From Gymnothorax reevesii (lineage: Eukaryota; Chordata; Actinopteri; Anguilliformes; Muraenidae), in NCBI GenBank assembly GCA_029721435.1, contig CM056583.1, forward strand, positions 86,133,620 through 86,197,619: 64,000 nt of DNA. The letters run 5' to 3'. The notes under the pieces are model-generated. The model was not told where the DNA came from. It did not search any database and was given only the letters and a program-made list of their open reading frames with translations. Below, one piece after another: positions 1 to 12,434 of this stretch. The stretch's first letter is position 1; every line of letters starts with the position of its first letter. A program made the position numbers and the translations under genes.

Positions 1-569
1 ATGAAATCATGTAGCAGTGGAAACATTTTAAAAGACATGATTTTCTTGTTATTGAATCCCACTTGTATTATAGCAGAATATATTGATCTTGACATTAAAT
101 CGATGGACTTAAATCCTCAACGAAGAAGCTAATTGCTGCATTTTTGGAGAATATTGAATGGTGCCAAACCCATGAGAAAGAGGTAAGCAACTGAAAAGAC
201 ATCCTGATATTTGAGATGATCCCTGTCGATTTCCAACTACAAAACTATTTGAGAACAGTGACAGACACATCCCAGGACCTTCTATTCTGCTTGTCTTGTC
301 TAGTCTCTTTTTCATTTAGTGTCTGTGGCTAATATGCTATTTTTTTCCCTCATACATATTGCTTACATTCAATATCTTGAGTGTGAATTGATAATTGTTT
401 ATAATAAACTTGTAAAACTAATGAGAGATGCAGTTTTAAATGAGGTGAGGCGATTTCAAATATTTTTGATCACAAACACTCTGTCGCGACCTCTCTTTAC
501 TAAGCTTCTTTGGTCTCGTTTTTTGTAATTGTTGCGTCTACATCAACACAGCAAAACGTGCCCTGTGCT
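1..569. other. Non-coding, AT-rich; nothing recognised
   Basis: No coding signal, repeat or RNA gene can be supported here. The small open frames have no recognisable domain and no splice context. Confidence 0.5.
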
Positions 570-577
570 CACTTATT

Positions 578-989
578 GGTCACACTTTATTTGAAGTGTT
601 GCTCATAAAGGCTTTATGCAGCATGTATAATGCCTTCATAAATGAGATATAATGTCTTCATAAATCATTCATAAGCAAATGTCATGCTTTGTAAAGGGTG
701 AAATAACACATCCTTAATCGACATGTGATTCCAGATGTGACAATGACAATGTCCCTGCGCTGACAATGTCACCCTTTATTGCAATTAGCCACTAGCTAAG
801 TGACATCGTCAGTTACATCACATCTGGCATCACATCCTGAAGAAGGGTGTGTTATTTCACCCTTTACAAACCATTATGTTTGCTTTTGTATGTATATATG
901 TATTTATGAAGACATTATGTCTCATTTATGAAGGCATTATACATGCTCTATAAAGCCTTTATGAGCAACACTTCAAATAAAGTGTGACC
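578..989. mobile_element. MITE with long inverted arms and 8-bp target duplication
   Basis: The left end GGTCACACTTTATTTGAAGT is mirrored exactly at the right end, and the two arms stay similar for well over 100 bp. The 8-bp direct repeat CACTTATT flanks it at 570-577 and 990-997. There is no coding capacity. Eight-base duplications fit hAT-type (or Merlin/P-type) transposition, but the GGTCACAC terminus is not the usual hAT CAGNG end, so the superfamily is open. The element at 53368-53639 has closely similar ends. Confidence 0.85.
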
Positions 990-997
990 CACTTATT

Positions 998-2495
998 TTA
1001 TAAATGCGTCGATGTTTTTGACCCTTTCAATACTGAATACAGTCACACAAATCAGCGTAACGCATTGCATGTGTATGTAATTTTGTGACTGAAAATAATC
1101 AACAGAAATAGTCATACTAGACCTGTCAGGAATCAATTCAATTTTGATGGGACAAATATGTCCCACTGACAAATATTGGTGGGACATATATGTCGGGTAA
1201 GTCCTGAAATTCAGACTGGTGAGTGTCAGAAGGAGTCTTTCTGCAGTTGATTTTGATCCACCACAATACATTGTACTTTTAAATCTTTGAAAAAACTGGT
1301 GAAGCTCAGAGGGAAAAGGTAATATTGAAATTGTGCCCAGCCAACAGGAGTATGGGTTTGGTCATTGGCAGCGCAGACGAAGAGATGATCCAGAGGGGGA
1401 GCTGTCCATTCACGGTCCATTAATGGACCACTTAATCAATGAATTTTTTTCCTTTATAAAGCAGACCGGCCTTAAGATTCAGCTAAATTCCCAGCTCTCA
1501 GCCAGTGGTTGCCAAGTGTTTGTTTTGTAATTCAGATCAGTGTTATAAGATCTTTGTGGAGATTTGTCCTTCTCTGTTCAGTAGTGGTAGATTAGATATT
1601 CATGCTAAAGCGAGTGTGTCTTTAAGATCTTTGTTTAATGCCTCCTTCAAAGGGAGGCGATTGAGCCGTTACTCGTTTTCACAAGGTGCAAATGTGTTCC
1701 AGTCCCACAGCAAGCTTCAAATGAAATTACTGTTCGCTGTGCTTCAGTTTGGCCCGGAAGGCATTGGCTGGGCGTCAGAAGTGTTTTCCTAGTCATTTTA
1801 ATCCGTGGGTAGGAGCGTTATCTGGAGATCCCTGTCGAAGCTCGAGAGAGGATTTGTTTTGAGTCTGAGTGAGTTGGAGCCCTAATGGGATTGAAGGCAT
1901 AATGTCACCAGTCTGTTGTTTATTTTTTCCAAGCCTTTGACTGTTATCCGTAAGCCCACACTTACACAAGTACATACTCGAATTTGTCACTCACCTCTTC
2001 AGGGCTCACCTCTTTGAACTGAACGTATTTATTTGATGAATGAATACATTTCAATGCCGATATCACGCTCCCAGTGAGGTTATATTAAATTTAAGAATGT
2101 GCTGGCTTGAATTATTTTGTTTTAGCCTTAAGGCAGGGAGCTCTAATTCTTTCAGTGCCTGCAAGAAACTATCAGCCAAAAAGTGAATGTATTGTGTGTT
2201 ATGGACTGGTGTCAGATTAAAATGTCTTATTTGATATATTGCACTCTATATTCTGCAAGTACTGCATGCTGGTTGAAATATGAGTAGCTGAAAGGCTAAA
2301 AAGGCCAGTGCAGGGTCCCCTAAAATAATCTCAGGACCTGACTGGCTCCTGCGTATTATTCAAATGACATGTCATGGATCTGTTCAGCGATACACAATAT
2401 TTTTGCGAGTCCTGACCACAACACAAGCCAGTGTCATTTAAATCCATTTAGGGTAGAAGTGGTGGATCTAGGATAAGAGTTTCAAACCTAATCAA
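998..2495. other. Non-coding stretch; nothing recognised
   Basis: Probably intronic or upstream CNTFR sequence. The open frames at 1333-1530 and 1505-1792 have no recognisable domain or splice context. A transposon begins at the right edge. Confidence 0.4.
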
Positions 2496-2541
2496 CAACC
2501 CCAATTCCAAAATAGTTGGGACAAAGTGTAAATTGCGAATA

Positions 2542-3960
2542 CAGCCCCCTCAATAATTATTGGTTAAGATGTGTTCATAGCCTTAAAATAAATTCAATTT
2601 TTATTGCAGAAGCATACTCTCACACTGAAAATTCAACTCAAGTGAATTTTAAGGGGAAAAAAAATCCCTGACTAATAATTAATTATTTTTCATAAAATCA
2701 CCTGTTCCACAATTATTGGCACCCCAAACAATTCCTAAGAATTAAATGTAATTGAAGTATTTCTGTAATTTCTACAGTAGTTTACAAAGTTGATCAGAGT
2801 ATCTAGGAACTTTCAATTAATCGCCTGCACCTGCCCAGATCTACTGTCAGAAGAATCATTAAGAAGTTTAAAACAACTGGAACAGTGGTAAACAAGCCTG
2901 GACGAGGACGGAAGGTTATTTTGCCACCACCCACAGTGAGGAGGATGGTAAGAGTAATGAAAAGTTCTCCAAAGCTCACTGTTAAAGAATTGCAACAAAT
3001 GGTAGCATCTTGGGGTCACAAAGTCTCCAAAACAACCATCAGGCGCTATCTACATTCGAACAAGCTGTTTGGGAGGCATGCACGAAAAAAACCTTTTCTC
3101 ACTCACAATCATAAATGCAAACATCTGGAGTTAGCTAAGCGGTACTGGGACTTCAACTGGGACCGTGTGCTTTGGTCAGATGAGACCAAGATAGAGCTTT
3201 TCGGCAACAAACACTAAGTGGGTCTGGCAGAACACAAAAATTGAGTATGCAGAAAAGTACCTCGTGCCTACTGTGAAGTTAGGGGGAAGTTCGGTGATGC
3301 TGTGGGTCTGTTTCTCTTCCAGAGGCCATGGGAACCTTTTTGGGGTGCATGGCATCATGAACGCTTTTAAATACCAGGACATTTTAAATCAAAATCTGGT
3401 GGCCTCTGCCCGAAAGCTGAAGATGGGTCATCACTGGGTCTTTCAGCAAAATAATGACCCTAAACATGTGGCCAAATCTACAAGAAATGGTTCACCAGAC
3501 ACAGAATCAAGCTCCTCCCATGGCCATCTCAGTCCCCAGACCTCAACCCCATTGAAAACCTGTGAAGTGAGCTGAAGAGGAGAGTGCAGAGGAGAGGACC
3601 CAGGTCACTGGATGATTTAGAGGGATTGTGCAAAGAGAAATGGTCGAAGATCCCTCTTTCTGTATTCTCCCATCTTGTGAAACATTATAGGAGAAGATTA
3701 GGTGCTGTTTTGGCGGCAAAAGGGGGTTGTACAAAGTATTAACATCAGGGGTGCTAATAATTGTGGAACACATCATTCGATGTAGAAGAATTATTTCTTA
3801 ATGTGGAAATTTTTTCCCACTGAATAAATGCACTTAAATTAAAGGTTGGATTTTCCTCTTTTTTTCATTGTGGTCCAATATTATTTGGAAAAAAACTGAA
3901 TTTATTAGAAGCTAAAGAACACATCTTAATAAGGGGTGCCAATAATTATGGAGGGCGCTG
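2542..3960 (+). mobile_element. Tc1-like transposon nested inside copy 1
   Basis: The ends read CAGCCCCCTCAATAATTATT on the left and, in reverse complement on the right, CAGCGCCCTCCATAATTATT. A TA flanks each side (2540-2541 and 3961-3962). Removing the insert and one TA rejoins the host element as gtaaattgcgaa-TA-aaatcaaaattc, which matches the uninterrupted copy at 38600. That gives an exact empty-site reconstruction. It belongs to a different Tc1 family from its host and encodes its own broken transposase. Confidence 0.93.
2818..3742 (+). pseudogene. Tc1-like transposase, frameshifted
   Basis: In the intact family this DDE enzyme cuts out the transposon and inserts it at TA sites. The first open block (2885-3217) covers the second helix-turn-helix and linker (KPGRGRKVILPPP, TIRRYLHSN) and the first catalytic Asp in LWSDETKIELFGN. 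A frameshift follows, and the reading resumes at 3264 (GGSSVMLWVCFS). The second catalytic position reads QQNNDPKH, so the usual Asp is Asn. The third catalytic Glu is kept in NPIENL, but a TGA follows it directly, and downstream codons stay recognisable to the stop at 3740-3742. It is inactive because of at least one frameshift, one nonsense codon and one catalytic substitution. Confidence 0.88.
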
Positions 3961-4136
3961 TAAAATCAAAATTCAATGACTTTCAAATCACACCAGCCAG
4001 TATTTTGTTCACAGTAGAACAGAGATAACATAGCAAATGTTGAAACTGAAAAATGTTACAATTTTATCCACAAAATGAGCTCATTTCAAATTTGATGGCT
4101 GCTACAGGTCTCAAAAAAGTTGGGACAGTGGCCTGA

Positions 4137-5164
4137 TTACCATGGTGTAGCATCCCCTTTTCTTTTTAACACAGAGTGGAGGCGTCTGGGCATTGAGGAG
4201 ACAAGTTTCTTGAGTTTAGTCATTGGAATTTGATCCCACTCTTGTTTAATACAGGTTTCCAGCTGCTGGAGAGTTTTGGGTCGCCTCTGACGTATTTTTC
4301 GTTTAATTATGCGCCAAATGTTCTCAATTGGTGAAAGATAAGGACTTCAGGCAGGCCAGTTCAGCACATGGACTCTTCTACTATGAAGCCATGCTGTTGT
4401 AATAGCTGCAGTATGTGGTTTTGCATTGTCCTGCTGAAATACACAAGGCCTTCCCTGGAATAGATGTCATCATGAGGGGAGCATATGTTGCTCTTAAACC
4501 TTTTTATACCTTTCAGCATTCATGGTGCTTTTTAAAGCATGCAAATGTCCCACACCATCTGCACTAATGCATCCCCATACCATCAGAGACGCTGGCTTTT
4601 GAGCTGAACACTGATAACAGGAGGGGTGGTCTTTCTCCTCTTTAGCCTGGAGGGCAGAACGCCCATGATTTCCAACAAAAATGTTAAATTTGGACTCGTC
4701 TGACCACTGGACACTTTGCTATTGTCCATTTTAAATGAGGCTTGGCCTACAGAACACGGTGGCGCTTCTGGATCATGCTCAACAATGTCTTCCTCTTTGC
4801 ATGATAGAGCAACTGTGTTTACAGACTGTGGTTTCTTGAAGTAATCCTGGGCCCATTTAGTAATGTCAATGACAGAATCATGCCGGTGAGTGATGCAGTG
4901 GCGTCTGAGGGCCCGAAGATCAAGGGGCATCCAGTAAAGGTCTTCAGCCTTGTCCCTTACACACACAGAGATTTTTCCAGTTTATCTGAATCTTTTGATG
5001 ATGTTCTGCACTGTCGATGATGAGAACTTCAAAGCCTTTGCAATTTATCATTCAAAGTATTCTGCAATTTTTTTACGCAAGCCTTCACAGGTTGGAGAAC
5101 CTCTGGCCATCTTTACTTCTGAGCGACTCAGCCTCTCTAAGACATTCCTTTTATAGCCAATCAT
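4137..5164 (-). pseudogene. Tc1-like transposase remnant (copy 1)
   Basis: The gene runs from a minus-strand ATG at about 5164 to a stop at 4137-4139. The open block 4583-4966 shows the second DNA-binding helix region (DLRALRRHCITHRHDSVIDI, KWAQDYFKKPQSVNTV). Further on the frame is broken, but the catalytic landmark LSPIENIW is readable near 4330 and the usual C-terminal SMRRRLHS-type block near 4180. It is clearly the same family as the remnants in 24231-26711 and 38572-40146. Frameshifts make it non-functional. Confidence 0.85.
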
Positions 5165-5451
5165 GTTACACACCTGATGCCAGTTAACTTAATCACCTGC
5201 TAAATATTCTTTCAGCTGATTCTTTTATATTATTTGCTTTTGTCAGCCCTTTTTTGAGACCAGTTGCAGCCAGAAAAATTAAAATAAGCTAATTTTGTGG
5301 ATAAAAATGCAAAATGTCTCAGTTTCAAGATTTGAAATGTTATCTATGTTCTATTGTCAATAACATATTTGCTCTTGTCATCTGAAAGTCATTGCATTTT
5401 GATTTTATTCACAATTTACACTTTATCCCAACTATTTTGGAATTGGGGTTG

Positions 5452-6668
5452 AATTATAATTTAGAACGCAAACTGATCCTTGATCAGTTGTCTTAGTCTA
5501 GACTATCACATGCTCCAGGTTCTGAAGAACGGCAGTTAAACTTTTCCAAAAGCCAATTACGATCACGCTGCTCCGATTACGCTACCCTTATTAGAGTGAT
5601 TGAAAATGTTGAATAAAATCAAAATTGAACAATTGCGATTCACAACAAAAAAAAAGAAAAGATTAGGTGGACGATAGAAGTCAGTAGTGCAGAACACTTT
5701 TGTGGCCACTGAGGGTGAGGATTGGGGGATGGAGACTTAAGGAAACTGTGCACCTTCAGTCCTTTAGCTTATGTGTCTGTTGTTTGCTTCACATAACAAA
5801 GTAGCCTCAGTGTCTTCTAACACGTCTTTTCTGTATTTTTTTGCCACTTTATTCATTTTTTTTTCAGAAATTATTGAATACAACCCCTTTAAATGTTAAT
5901 CCAAAAGTCTGTCCAGATTTGTAAAGCCAGTCTTACACTGAAACCAGTCACACAGGAGTGGAGTCTACGGTGGAATGTGTCTGATAATCCATGAGCTCTT
6001 CACCTTTCCTCCAATCTGCATATCAAGCACAGACATCCCACCTCTTCCAGAACATTCCAGTGTCTCCCAGAAAGCCTGGTGCTTTCACCGTTAAACCTGC
6101 TCCTGGTCCCAAATTTCCCATCCCATCTGCCACACTTCAATTTTAGGAATTCACACTGTCCCCACTTGGATTGACAGTCAGTAGATTGAACGCTGCTAAA
6201 TGCGCAGCGGCTAACCCCCAAGGTCATGAATATTCTGCTCTCTTGTTCGGCAGGAAGAATCTCATTTTCATGCCTGAAGACTCCCAACCCAGCCTGTGTA
6301 TAGTTCTACCAGACTAAAGTTCCGCTTGGGTGGGATGTCGGCAAATGAGTCAAGATGCTGTCATTTCGAAACTCGAGTGGAAAATCTGCTGTTCCAACCT
6401 GGATCAAGCGCAACCTTTCATTCACCTCTAATGCAAAGATTGCTTATCATTAGAGGTTTTCAGTCTGCGCCTCGTTCTCATATTCGCATCTGCTCTTTCT
6501 CCCCCCACATCTGCAGTTTAATCTCATTTCAAACACGGATCAGCTCCTGTCTGCAGTGGAGAAGCCTTCGCTCAGGCGAGAGCAGTAGCTTTGTGGATTT
6601 AGGGAGTTCATCTCTCTGCAAAAATCTTCTGGTAATGGATGTACTGTATATAACACTATCAGATGTCC
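5452..6668. other. Non-coding, possibly conserved intronic sequence
   Basis: There are no repeats that I recognise from 5900 to 6650, and no coding domain. The high complexity and absence of recognisable transposon make this a candidate for conserved non-coding sequence. That is inference only, since conservation cannot be seen from one genome. Confidence 0.3.
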
Positions 6669-6828
6669 CATATCGATGACCAAAGCTCAAAACCTATCTG
6701 CAGAATTTTTCTGATTGGTGGATTTCACTTTGGACAAGCAGCCTTCCTTGTTCTCATCATCCAAAGTGAAATTCGCCAATCAGAAAAATTCTGCAGATAG
6801 GAGGTTTTGCGCTTTGGCCATCTGTATG
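6669..6828. repeat. Long near-perfect inverted repeat (hairpin)
   Basis: The arms are about 66 and 69 nt (6669-6734 and 6760-6828) around a loop of about 25 nt. The shared core includes CTGCAGAATTTTTCTGATTG on one arm and its reverse complement on the other. Only a few mismatches and one 3-nt length difference separate the arms. I see no direct repeats at the edges. It is either a compact MITE or a foldback that could be transcribed as a hairpin RNA. Confidence 0.85.
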
Positions 6829-9107
6829 AAAACTTTCACATATTTCCATTTTCAAAGGATTGTAAATTGGTGGTGTTCAGTAATAGATACTGTGGGCACA
6901 AAACTACATCTCTGAGCCCTGGCAGATTTAGCCCTGTTATACTGCCTCCAACCAATCAGTCCATATTTCAGAAAACAATCCCTCACGCTTGTGTGTCTCA
7001 GATGCAGGCTGATCATTTCCCATGGAATTTTTATCTCCCAGTAGGCGAGCTGTGGACCTTTCAAAAACTATTCATCTCTGCATTTTTGCTATCAGTTGGT
7101 TTGATTAAAACCTGAGAAAAGACCAGTTCATGAATCTGGGATAATTTACTTGTATTTGTTTAATAAGCAGGTCAAAATCTATTCCAGCCCTATTTTCCCA
7201 CCTCTGCCATAGCTTTCAGCCGAGTCAGAAACCATCTCGGATTTTACATACCGATGAATCAGGCCTAAGTGCTAAATTGCGATTGCAGCGGGGGCCCATC
7301 AGACTGCATTATCCCATGGCCTCCTGAGATGTCTCGCTCTCTCACCCCTTTCATATTCCCATATGGGGGTTTACAGTGTTTTGGCCTTTCAATTTTCAGC
7401 TCAATTGCCGCTGCCGCATTTATAATAGAGATGGAACAATTTCCTCAGCGGGATTTTCCACTCGGAATATCCAGTCTACAGCTCACCCCGCCTGCCAAGG
7501 CTGGGGCTCTGGAGTGCTGTTATATTGAGGGGTCAACAAAGCTAAACTTTACTGTGTCCCAGTGCCTCATGCTGTCCTCTGAAGACTGGATAAGAGCTCA
7601 CTGGAGTGCGCGGTACACCGTAAAACGCAAATCGTTTGGTACACTGAACCGAATACTCGAAAAATTGTTTGAGCCGGCTCCATTGTCTTGTGTTGACGGT
7701 ACTTTGCAAAACTTGGTCTGGTAACTTTCAATGTTCCCTTCTTTACGCACAAAAAACCAATGTCAGCCTTAAATGATAACATCATTTCTGCAATAATTTT
7801 AACCTCTTCCACTCTGCAATTCCATTTGTGGCTCATGATTATAGCTGCTTTATTCAGACCTGCGTAATTTTAGGCTTCTTGAAAATTCTAGAGGATCCCA
7901 AGACTGCCAAAGATTCCAAATATGTCCTGCTGAATTACGGAGAAATGTGTCTAAAATGATCCTGACATTTTGTATTTGATGTGACGCTGTGGTCATAAGA
8001 ACGTGGCATCCTGCGTTTGAATATTTAGCTGAAAATAAGTTTGATGTAGCTTAAGCAAAGTACTGCAAGCAACACACAATAAGTGTGACATTTTCCTAAA
8101 ATATGAACAGAAACGGTTTTTTCTTACTTAGAACCGACTTGAGGGAAAATTCAAGCAAAAATCATTGTATAGAAGGTTAATTTAATTCTGTATTCTTTAT
8201 TCATTGCCTCATAGTTCAAGATTGAATTCATTCTTACTCAGAGCGACTTTAAAACCCTTCTGCTTAAGTTTTCATCTCTAAGTCACAATGACTGATTATC
8301 CTAACAGGGAAATTGGGGACAAACCTGGGTAAGTGGGGATACGGCTAGTATTCCAACCATTATACTGCGTTGCCACTCAATAGCAGTGCTAAGAGCTTAT
8401 ATGTGATGTAAGGCAGCCTTTGTTCAATGCAATTAAGTATGCATTGTACATGATGTTGAATAATTTAGCAAGTTAGGGGTAAAATTCAGAATACTCAGTT
8501 TCTTGCTGAACTTATTTGTTCACTAATTGAAGAACAATGTGCTCTGTTACTGAGTGCATCACACTATTACAGTGTACATACAAAGGGTCATTCAAGGATA
8601 CTATGGCCTGCACTCAACAAAGGACACCGCATTCACTTAAAGCTCGTTTCACTTGTCTGAATTAAACTCTAATGTTATGCCCGGGTACATGGACTCAGTA
8701 GACAGAGATAGAGGTGAAGGCAGCTGACTGGGTCACAGAAAGTTTATTGTAGCAGATGAGGCAGCGAGACTGAAGCTGTCCGATGGAGCAGGGCAGGCAG
8801 GTGAATGGGTCCAAAGAGGAGTAAGCCGGCTGGAGTCAGGGCGGAGAGTGAAGCTGCTCATCCTGGACAGGGGACACGAAAGGATCAGGAACTGACTAGA
8901 AATGGCAACTGAACAGAACAAACAGGTAAACTAGTCAAATGCAAGGAAAGCTGGAGCAGCTAACTGTGTAGCTGAGTCTATAATCCAGTTCTGACTGACT
9001 GTGGACCAGGAGCTTAAGTCGGCAGAGGCTGATGATCTGATGCGTGGCAGCTGTGTGGCTGAGGGATCAACTCCAGCACAGCAGTTCCTCATTAGACAAT
9101 CAGTGCA
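6829..9107. other. Non-coding stretch; possible old repeat at 8690-9107
   Basis: The open frames have no recognisable domains. The segment 8690-9107 has a GC-richer, AG-rich composition that suggests an old retroelement or SINE fragment, but I could not identify ends or a family. The rest shows nothing definite. Confidence 0.3.
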
Positions 9108-9128
9108 CTCACTCACTCACTCACTCAC
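9106..9128 (+). repeat. (ACTC)n microsatellite
   Basis: About five copies of a tetranucleotide ACTC run lead into an AC-rich and GA-rich tail. Confidence 0.8.
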
Positions 9129-9559
9129 ACAAACACAGAGAGAGAGAAAGACTTGGAAGCAGAGGGCATGACATCTAACCTCTAAGTAATATTCAGTAAA
9201 ATTTGTTGAAGGATCTAACACGGTAAAATATGGAGCCCATATTAAATTGAATAAATCAAGTTGCTCAGAAAGCGTGCGATAAAAAAGCATGAAATCACTT
9301 TCTCTGGACAGAATGTCCATTTTCACAACCGTTGCTCCAAAAATTGTGAAAATTGGAGACTGATCAAAATGCCTTGGATCAGGCTTCCTTACAGAAGACC
9401 CCCACAATCTGTTCCCTCACGCTTCTCTGGGCTTTTCCCTTATAGCTGGAAAGCCAACCTGACAAAGGGAACAAACTGGCATGTAATGCTGTGATTTCCT
9501 CTTCTGACACAGGTGGGGTGCGTGAGGACAGGAATGTGGGCTACAAAAAGAGGTCAGAA

Positions 9560-9850
9560 AGGTGAACGGGCTTTTTCTCTCCGTGCACCAATTTTGTGGA
9601 GCAGTCTGCCTCTGGACATCAGACAGGCCCCTCGATTCATGTGTTTAAAGCCAAGCTAAAGACCCACCTATTCACTGTTGTGCACAATTCTTGAGGCTCT
9701 CTGTACATCTGTGATATGTTGGTGTGCTGTGTATGTGTTGTGTTTGATATTTTGTGGTGTTTTTACTACTCCTTTTATTATTGTAATTTCTTTCATTTAA
9801 ATTGTTGTAAAGCACTTTAATTGAAAGCGCCATATAAATAAATGTTGTTG

Positions 9851-9881
<31 letters not shown>

Positions 9882-9891
9882 CATTATTAAA
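9560..9891 (+). mobile_element. 3' end of a truncated LINE (L2/CR1/Rex1-type)
   Basis: The frame at 9569-9650 reads RAFSLRAPILWSSLPLDIRQ, the conserved C-terminal tail of L2/CR1/Rex1-group reverse-transcriptase ORFs. After a one-frame slip it continues as FKAKLKTHLFTVVHNS and a stop near 9693. The tail then ends with a motif resembling AAAGCACTTTAATTGAAAGC and a TTA repeat, which is typical of LINE 3' ends. All upstream domains are missing, as expected of a 5'-truncated insertion. Confidence 0.8.
9843..9888 (+). repeat. (TTG)n(TTA)n microsatellite
   Basis: A trinucleotide run at the 3' tail of the LINE fragment, about 15 units with one interruption near the end. Confidence 0.9.
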
Positions 9892-10279
9892 GTTAATCTT
9901 AGATTTAGCTGTTCTTGGGCACATTACATTTAATCATAAAATCCTGGATTTGTTCAAGCCTGTCTTTCTTATTCTAAGAAGAGACTTTCGATAAGAATGA
10001 TTCTATCTGTAATTTATGAGATACCTTCTTGAGTCATTCTTTTGATGATGTTAATTCAGTCAAGAGAGATAAAAATATGGTTGAATTAGAGTATTAGATT
10101 TGGATCTTTTATGAAAGGAATTCATTAAAATGAAGGATCAAGACTGCCCTTTTTAACCTTGGAATCAGGACTGTTTCTCTTGAAGAAGTGGACAAGGTTT
10201 TTTAGTGTTTCTAGAGAAGGATGGAGTTCTGATGAGAAAATTGTGACCACCAGATGTACCAGCTAATGATGAATGGGGA

Positions 10280-10669
10280 GTTTAACATCAGATTGTGGTA
10301 CCAGAGGTATATAGAAAGGGCGTTCAATATTTGCTCGAGAATGATATTATTGAGCTGAGTGACAGTCCATGGAGTTCACCTTGTGTGTTTGTGGCTAAAC
10401 CAGATGGAAGCTGGTGCTGCTGTACAGATTTGAAGAAAGTCGATGCACTTATCAAGACTGATCCATATCCCATCCCACGCATTGAGGATTGCATTGATCA
10501 TATTGGTCAAGCATGTTATCTTAGTAAGTTTAATCTCTTGAAAGATCACTGGCAGATTCCATTCACCGATTGGGTGAAGAATATCTCCGCATTTAGGACA
10601 CCTGATGAACTTTACCAATACAAGATCATGTCTTTGGTATCAAAGCAATGCTTATTTGGAATATTGTAG
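10280..10669 (+). pseudogene. Ty3/gypsy reverse transcriptase, N-terminal fragment
   Basis: The translation shows the start of an LTR-retrotransposon RT: a VPEVYRKGVQYLLENDIIE-type helix, SDSPWSSPCVFVAKPDGSW, TDPYPIPRIEDCIDHIGQA, and a decayed version of the block usually read as DLLKGYWQVPL (here NLLKDHWQIPF). The first catalytic Asp of the palm is therefore Asn. The frame ends before the YxDD active site, and no RNase H, integrase or LTR is visible beside it. It is an old, isolated fragment. Confidence 0.85.
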
Positions 10670-12384
10670 GCTGCCATGCAAAAAAAAGAGCATTCTCAAA
10701 GCTGCGCAACATGTAAACACAGTAACCAGAATGAGTGCTTAACCAGAATGAACGTCTCGATAAGAATTTGGTTTCCTTGTAAACACAGTTAATGTGATAT
10801 ATTAGAAAGAACTGAATAATTGGGGGAAAATAATTTTAACCATCAATTGGTTTCTAATTGGCAAAAGTGTGGAATTGTGGTCACAAAAACTAACAATTCA
10901 TCAGGCAAGCAAATAATAGTCAAACCTATTTTCCACCATGTTAATGTCAATGAGTCCAAGCTAGTTATTTTGAAACAAATCACAGCACCAGTGCTCAGCT
11001 ACCTAATTTTAACTGATTTTCACACTGTCCAATTTCACCTGTTTAAAAATGTTGATACCTGAAATGTAGGAGAATAAACTTGGCACTGCAGACCAATACA
11101 GTAAAAGAAAGACATTGGGGTCCATTTTGACAACCTAAATGCATTGAACAAATGCAAGACCTAACGGTATCACTGATAAAAAAGGGGTGTGTCCAACTTC
11201 GTTCTGATAACTTTTGTTTGGTTCTATTAAGGCAGATCAGATTAGCCATTGTCATTCCCTATAAATCCAACGCATAAATGTCATAGCAAGCTAGCAATTT
11301 CGATAGCGGAAGAACATAGCCCTAACTTGAGTTAGTGCTGCCACTCTCGGTCCCCTGTGTATCGCACTCCAATAGAGTAATGCTTGGAGGATTTGCGGGG
11401 ATAGAGGTTGATTCACCACATGATGTGTTTGTAGGAATGTGTTTGTGGACAACTTAAATTGTATACAAATTGCCATTTGTTTTATTAAAATAAGAATAAG
11501 GGCAAGACTGAGGTTAAATATTTGTATTTCCTCACACAGAGAGTTCACATGAATAAAAATACCCTTTCTCTCTTCCCTTCCCTCTAGACCCCACCACTAG
11601 TTTGCAAGCATTATTTATTGGGCACATACCAAATATGAAAATGTGAAAGACGCGATATGCATTTACTTGTGAAAATCTCCCCTGACTGCAATTCAGTCCC
11701 ATGAAACTACCGTAGAGCGACAACATTTGTGCTTAAAGGTGGTTTGGGTGAGTCAAAATACAAACAAAGTTTGTGACACAGAAATGGTGTAGAGCCAGTT
11801 TTCTGCATTGACACACCTCCTTTGGTGCTGTCCAACACTTTTATTTTAGAGCAGGAAACTACCAAACTGGACGAAGGCCATACAAGTGCCATTTGTGATG
11901 CCCAAAATGCTTCAAAAAAAGTTACCCCCACATGCATGAAGTATATGGAAAGATTCAAGGCACACATGGATATTTTTGTCAAAATATAGCTTACAACTCT
12001 ATATGACTGCTTGAAAGGTAAAATGCTCCTAATTAGGACAAATTAACAGCTTATTAAAGATAATGATTGCTTACACTGGGGTCTTTGGACCAAGTTTGGG
12101 GACCACTGAAAAATGGGCAGTGATTGTATTAATAGCTTTCGAAAGCTCAGTTAACCACATACTACAAACGTAAATGCACATTTGTGATCTCACTTCTCAC
12201 AGTATTACCAAATTGGTCATTACAGTAATTACTGCAATAATTTCTTCATTCTTTGGGATGCATCTAATGTGTGGAAAGATTCATCTGGGGCTTTTTGCAG
12301 ACTGCAAAAATTCATTTATTCTGAGTTCACAATGGTAGCATGAGGAGTGAAGTCATTTTATGTCATCTACACCCAATAATGCAC
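10670..12384. other. Non-coding stretch; nothing recognised
   Basis: AT-rich, low-information sequence with several short open frames that lack any known motif. No inverted termini or target duplications were found. Confidence 0.4.
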
Positions 12385-12434
12385 TTTCTCTCTCTCTCTC
12401 CCTCCCTCCCTCACACACACACACACACACACAC
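12385..12434 (+). repeat. (CT)n(CCT)n(AC)n compound microsatellite
   Basis: A CT run passes into CCCTCC units and then an AC run. Confidence 0.95.

Larger units (their letters stand above)
2496..5451 (-). mobile_element. Tc1-like transposon, copy 1, interrupted by a second Tc1
   Basis: The left terminus CAACCCCAATTCCAAAATAG is mirrored at the right terminus, where the sequence reads TTTTGGAATTGGGGTTG. The inverted arms extend about 200 bp. Removing the inserted element 2542-3960 and one TA leaves about 1.53 kb, the same net length as the copy at 24231-26711. The transposase remnant is on the minus strand. The expected flanking TA pair is not evident (AA on the left, AA on the right), so the duplication has probably mutated. 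Confidence 0.9.
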
